From: an uncultured Lachnoanaerobaculum sp. | Lineage (GTDB): Bacteria; Bacillota; Clostridia; Lachnospirales; Lachnospiraceae | DNA: 7,723 bases | Reading direction: 5' to 3' | NCBI GenBank assembly: GCA_938041725.1 | Contig: CALISX010000066.1 | Location: forward strand, 1-7,723 | Part shown: positions 5,973-7,723 of the stretch, piece after piece | Position numbering within the stretch: position 1 is the stretch's first letter | Layout: each line of letters opens with the position of its first letter | Notes under the pieces: generated by a model | Told to the model about the DNA's origin: nothing | Database searches by the model: none | What the model saw: the letters and a program-made list of their open reading frames with translations, nothing else | Translations under genes and position numbers: made by a program

Positions 5973-6617
5973 TTACCCCTCATTTGTTTCATATCCTCTC
6001 AGTGATAAATATTTTAAAATCAGCTCCACAGTCTGGTCCAAACTCAGCTTTGTGGTGTTAATGGGAAGATCATAGCGGCTCATATCATCCCAGCCTTCTC
6101 CGCTGTAGTATCTATAATACTCCTTACGCAGCCGGTTCATTTTGGTCACCCTTGCCAAGGCAGCCTTGGTATCTATGCCGTCCACCTCCACCACCCGGTT
6201 CACTTTTGTGGGGAGGTCTGCGTATACAAACAGGGAAATAAAATCCTCAAAGCCTCCGGAAGCCAGCACAAAATCCGAGCAGCGTCCGATTAGAATACAG
6301 GATTCATTTTCCGCCAGTTTCCGGATCACCTCGCTTTCAAAGCGGAACAGATTGTCCGGGGAGGTAATATTATCTCCGATGCTTGGTTTCTCAATACGGC
6401 TGCGCATTCCTCCGATAATCCGCTGCAAAAGATTGTTCCCCGGCCTTTCATCATTCAGCCGGAAATACTCCTCCGCCACAGCGGAGTGTTCTGATGCCAT
6501 TTGTAAAATTTCATCATCATAATAAGGAATGTCCAGCCTTTGCGCAAGGGCCTTGCCGATCAATCGTCCCCCGCTGCCATACTCCCGGTTAATGGTTATG
6601 ACCAGTTTCTTTTCCAT
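5973..6617 (-). CDS. Cytidylate kinase-like family protein
   Basis: A 214-residue P-loop NTPase-fold protein of the Cytidylate_kin2 type (PF13189), a family common in Clostridia and related to CMP kinase but usually found beside the true Cmk; its real substrate is mostly untested. The ATG at 6615-6617 follows AGGAGGG at 3 nt. The open frame extends further upstream to a GTG at 6662 without any ribosome site, so I reject that start. The N-terminus LVITINREYGSGGRLIGKAL carries the family's variant P-loop (REYGSGGR). IPYYDDEIL follows, then SCILIGRCSDFVLA (central strand with the GR-D motif). A C-terminal region rich in Arg/Tyr (MNRLRKEYYRYYSGEGWDD) corresponds to the lid and ends DLPINTTKLSLDQTVELIL. 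It lies 60 nt after the ATPase gene and 4 nt before citrate synthase, on the same strand, so it is most likely in one operon with at least citrate synthase. No promoter is evident in the 60-nt gap. Confidence 0.85.
   Translation of the reverse strand: MEKKLVITINREYGSGGRLIGKALAQRLDIPYYDDEILQMASEHSAVAEEYFRLNDERPGNNLLQRIIGGMRSRIEKPSIGDNITSPDNLFRFESEVIRKLAENESCILIGRCSDFVLASGGFEDFISLFVYADLPTKVNRVVEVDGIDTKAALARVTKMNRLRKEYYRYYSGEGWDDMSRYDLPINTTKLSLDQTVELILKYLSLRGYETNEG
5976..5980 (-). promoter_or_regulatory. Ribosome binding site deciding the citrate synthase start
   Basis: AGGGG on the minus strand, 7 nt before the ATG at 5966-5968. It is embedded in the last codons of the kinase gene, which suggests translational coupling of the two proteins. 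Confidence 0.7.
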
Positions 6618-6677
6618 AGTCCCTCCTTTTTTATCCCCTGTATTCAGCACCTGGCTGTACACAATGGGCCGCCTCCC

Positions 6678-7472
6678 CTAGGACAGCATCATCCTGTCAT
6701 TGGCAAATTCGCCGCCGCTGGCTTCTTCGAACTTTCTTAAAAGATCCTCCACCCTCAGGGCCTTTTTTTCTTCCCCCTTTACATCAAAGATTATCCGGCC
6801 CTCATGCATCATAATCAAACGGTTTCCAATGTGCAAAGCATCCTTCATATTATGGGTTACCATCAAAGCAGTCAAAGACTGCTCTTCCACAATCTCTGTG
6901 GTGAGCTGGAGCACCCTTTTGGCAGTTTGGGGATCCAGAGCAGCAGTATGCTAATCCAAAAGAAGGAGCTTTGGCTTTACCAAGGTGGCCATTAAAAGGG
7001 TTAAGGCCTGCCTCTGCCCTCCAGACAAAAGCCCTACCTTGGAGGTCATTCTGGTCTGCAGCCCCAGTCCCAGCCGGCTCAGGGCACTTTTATAATATTC
7101 CCGCTCACTTTTTTTAATCCCCCAGGCCAGCCCCCTGGGCTTCCCCCGGCGAAAGGCCAGAGCCAGATTTTCCTCAATCTGCATTCCCGCACTGGTTCCC
7201 ATCATGGGATCCTGGAACACCCTGCCGATATATCCTGCTCTTTTATGCTCCGGCAGCCTGGAAATATCATTTCCGTCAATCTCTATAATACCGCTGTCAA
7301 TGGGATATACCCCGGCGATCATGTTCAACATGGTGGACTTTCCTGCTCCATTGCCCCCGATCACTGTAACAAAATCTCCTGGATCCAAATGGAGGGAAAG
7401 GCGGTTCAAAGCTTTTTTTTCATTTACAGTGCCTTTATTAAAGGTCTTACTGACATTTTTAATTTCCAGCAT
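6678..7472 (-). pseudogene. ABC transporter ATP-binding protein (COG1101/TrpZ-like), interrupted by an in-frame TAG
   Basis: ATPase of a solute importer paired with the COG4120-type permease just upstream; TrpXYZ-like tryptophan or related amino-acid import is possible. The frame reads 264 codons, the normal family length, but codon 174 is TAG (6951-6953). Seen in order: Walker A GGNGAGKST (39-47), Q-loop Gln87 (VFQDP), LSGGQ (149-153), Walker B LLLLD (169-173), then the amber at the position of the catalytic Glu, then HTAALDP (D-loop) and the H-loop His207 in VTHNM. A single G-to-T change from GAG would explain it; everything on both sides stays in frame and conserved. The ATG overlaps the permease stop by one base (TAATG), indicating translational coupling. 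The 173-residue product that would result lacks the catalytic Glu, D-loop and H-loop and should be inactive. The alternatives are a base-call error or, less likely, amber suppression. Confidence 0.85.
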
Positions 7473-7723
7473 TACTCTTCTCCCTCCGGCGTATAGGAAC
7501 GCTTATTTTTCATTTTGGCGCTGATGGTGGGAATAGACAAAGCCAAAGCCACAATCACCGCAGACAAAAGCTTCATATCATTGGCGTCCATGCCAAGCTG
7601 GAGTACAATCCCCCGGATTAAAAAATATACCACAGAGCCCACCACTGCAGAGGCCAGCTTGGCACCAAAGGAGATAAACCTTCCCAAAAGCACCTCTCCT
7701 ATTACAATAGCTGCCAAACCAAT
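7472..7723 (-). CDS. ABC transporter permease, COG4120 type (C-terminal part)
   Basis: The last 83 residues of a multi-pass permease; the rest lies beyond the window edge. Two or three hydrophobic segments are visible: around IGLAAIVIGEVLLGRF, SAVVGSVVYFLIRGIVLQLG, and MKLLSAVIVALALSIPTI. A short basic and acidic cytoplasmic tail follows (KMKNKRSYTPEGEE). The combination VIGEV..GR....A..VGS..Y..I......G......K...A.IV.LAL is what I associate with the COG4120 permeases that work with COG2984 binding proteins and COG1101 ATPases (TrpXYZ-like importers). Its TAA stop overlaps the ATPase start ATG by one base. The assignment by family is from memory of the motif pattern; the substrate is unknown. 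Confidence 0.8.
   Translation of the reverse strand: MGLAAIVIGEVLLGRFISFGAKLASAVVGSVVYFLIRGIVLQLGMDANDMKLLSAVIVALALSIPTISAKMKNKRSYTPEGEE

Noticed and set aside
6678..6914. Separate small gene for the C-terminal half of the ATPase
   Set aside because: Its first possible start is a GTG without a usable ribosome site, and the sequence continues the upstream ATPase frame exactly; it is the tail of the interrupted gene.
6951..6953. TAG as a pyrrolysine or reassigned codon
   Set aside because: Two other genes in the window (ending at 4584 and 6678) use TAG as terminator, and the residue expected here is the universal Walker B Glu, so a point mutation or sequence error is simpler.
1..7723. CRISPR arrays, tRNA/rRNA, riboswitches, transposases, phage genes
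   Set aside because: I saw no regular spaced repeats, cloverleaf or aptamer-like conserved blocks, terminal inverted repeats or mobile-element proteins on either strand.

Overview
The window looks like chromosomal DNA of a Gram-positive anaerobe of the class Clostridia, most likely a gut Lachnospiraceae-type organism. This is inferred from moderate GC, strong AGGAGG-type ribosome binding sites, a lipoprotein iron-binding protein, a secreted protein with C-terminal choline-binding-type repeats, a Si-type citrate synthase with a GPKHGGAN / HAVYT..DPR signature, and a Cytidylate_kin2-type kinase. No species can be named from the sequence alone.

Left part (1-1506, minus strand): the start of an iron-siderophore type ABC importer operon. 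It has a substrate-binding lipoprotein followed by a FecCD-type permease that runs off the window edge. Its promoter lies in the 243-nt divergent intergenic region. The -10 hexamer sits exactly inside an inverted repeat that resembles a DtxR/IdeR-family iron box, so iron-dependent repression is the most economical model.

Middle part (1750-4584, plus strand): a 709-residue secreted surface protein is transcribed divergently from the iron operon. It has a signal peptide, a beta-helix-like region, an MBG-like domain, a Pro/Gln linker, a basic Gly-rich stretch and cell-wall-binding repeats. It is followed by a GC-rich stem-loop and then a separately promoted gene for a 184-residue single-pass membrane protein with a long Ala/Lys/Asp amphipathic helix and an acidic tail. 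A palindromic stem-loop separates this gene from the convergent genes to its right.

Right part (4637-7723, minus strand): read in the direction of transcription, a partial permease and an ATPase of a COG4120/COG1101-type ABC importer (the group that includes TrpXYZ-like transporters), then a cytidylate-kinase-like protein, then citrate synthase. All lie on one strand with short gaps. The ATPase frame is interrupted by one TAG codon exactly where the Walker B catalytic glutamate should be. It is otherwise intact, which points to a single-base nonsense mutation or a base-call error.

I found no phage, transposon, CRISPR, tRNA or rRNA, and no convincing novel multi-gene system. The best leads are the amber-interrupted ATPase, the metal-box/-10 overlap, and the two surface or membrane proteins of unknown function.
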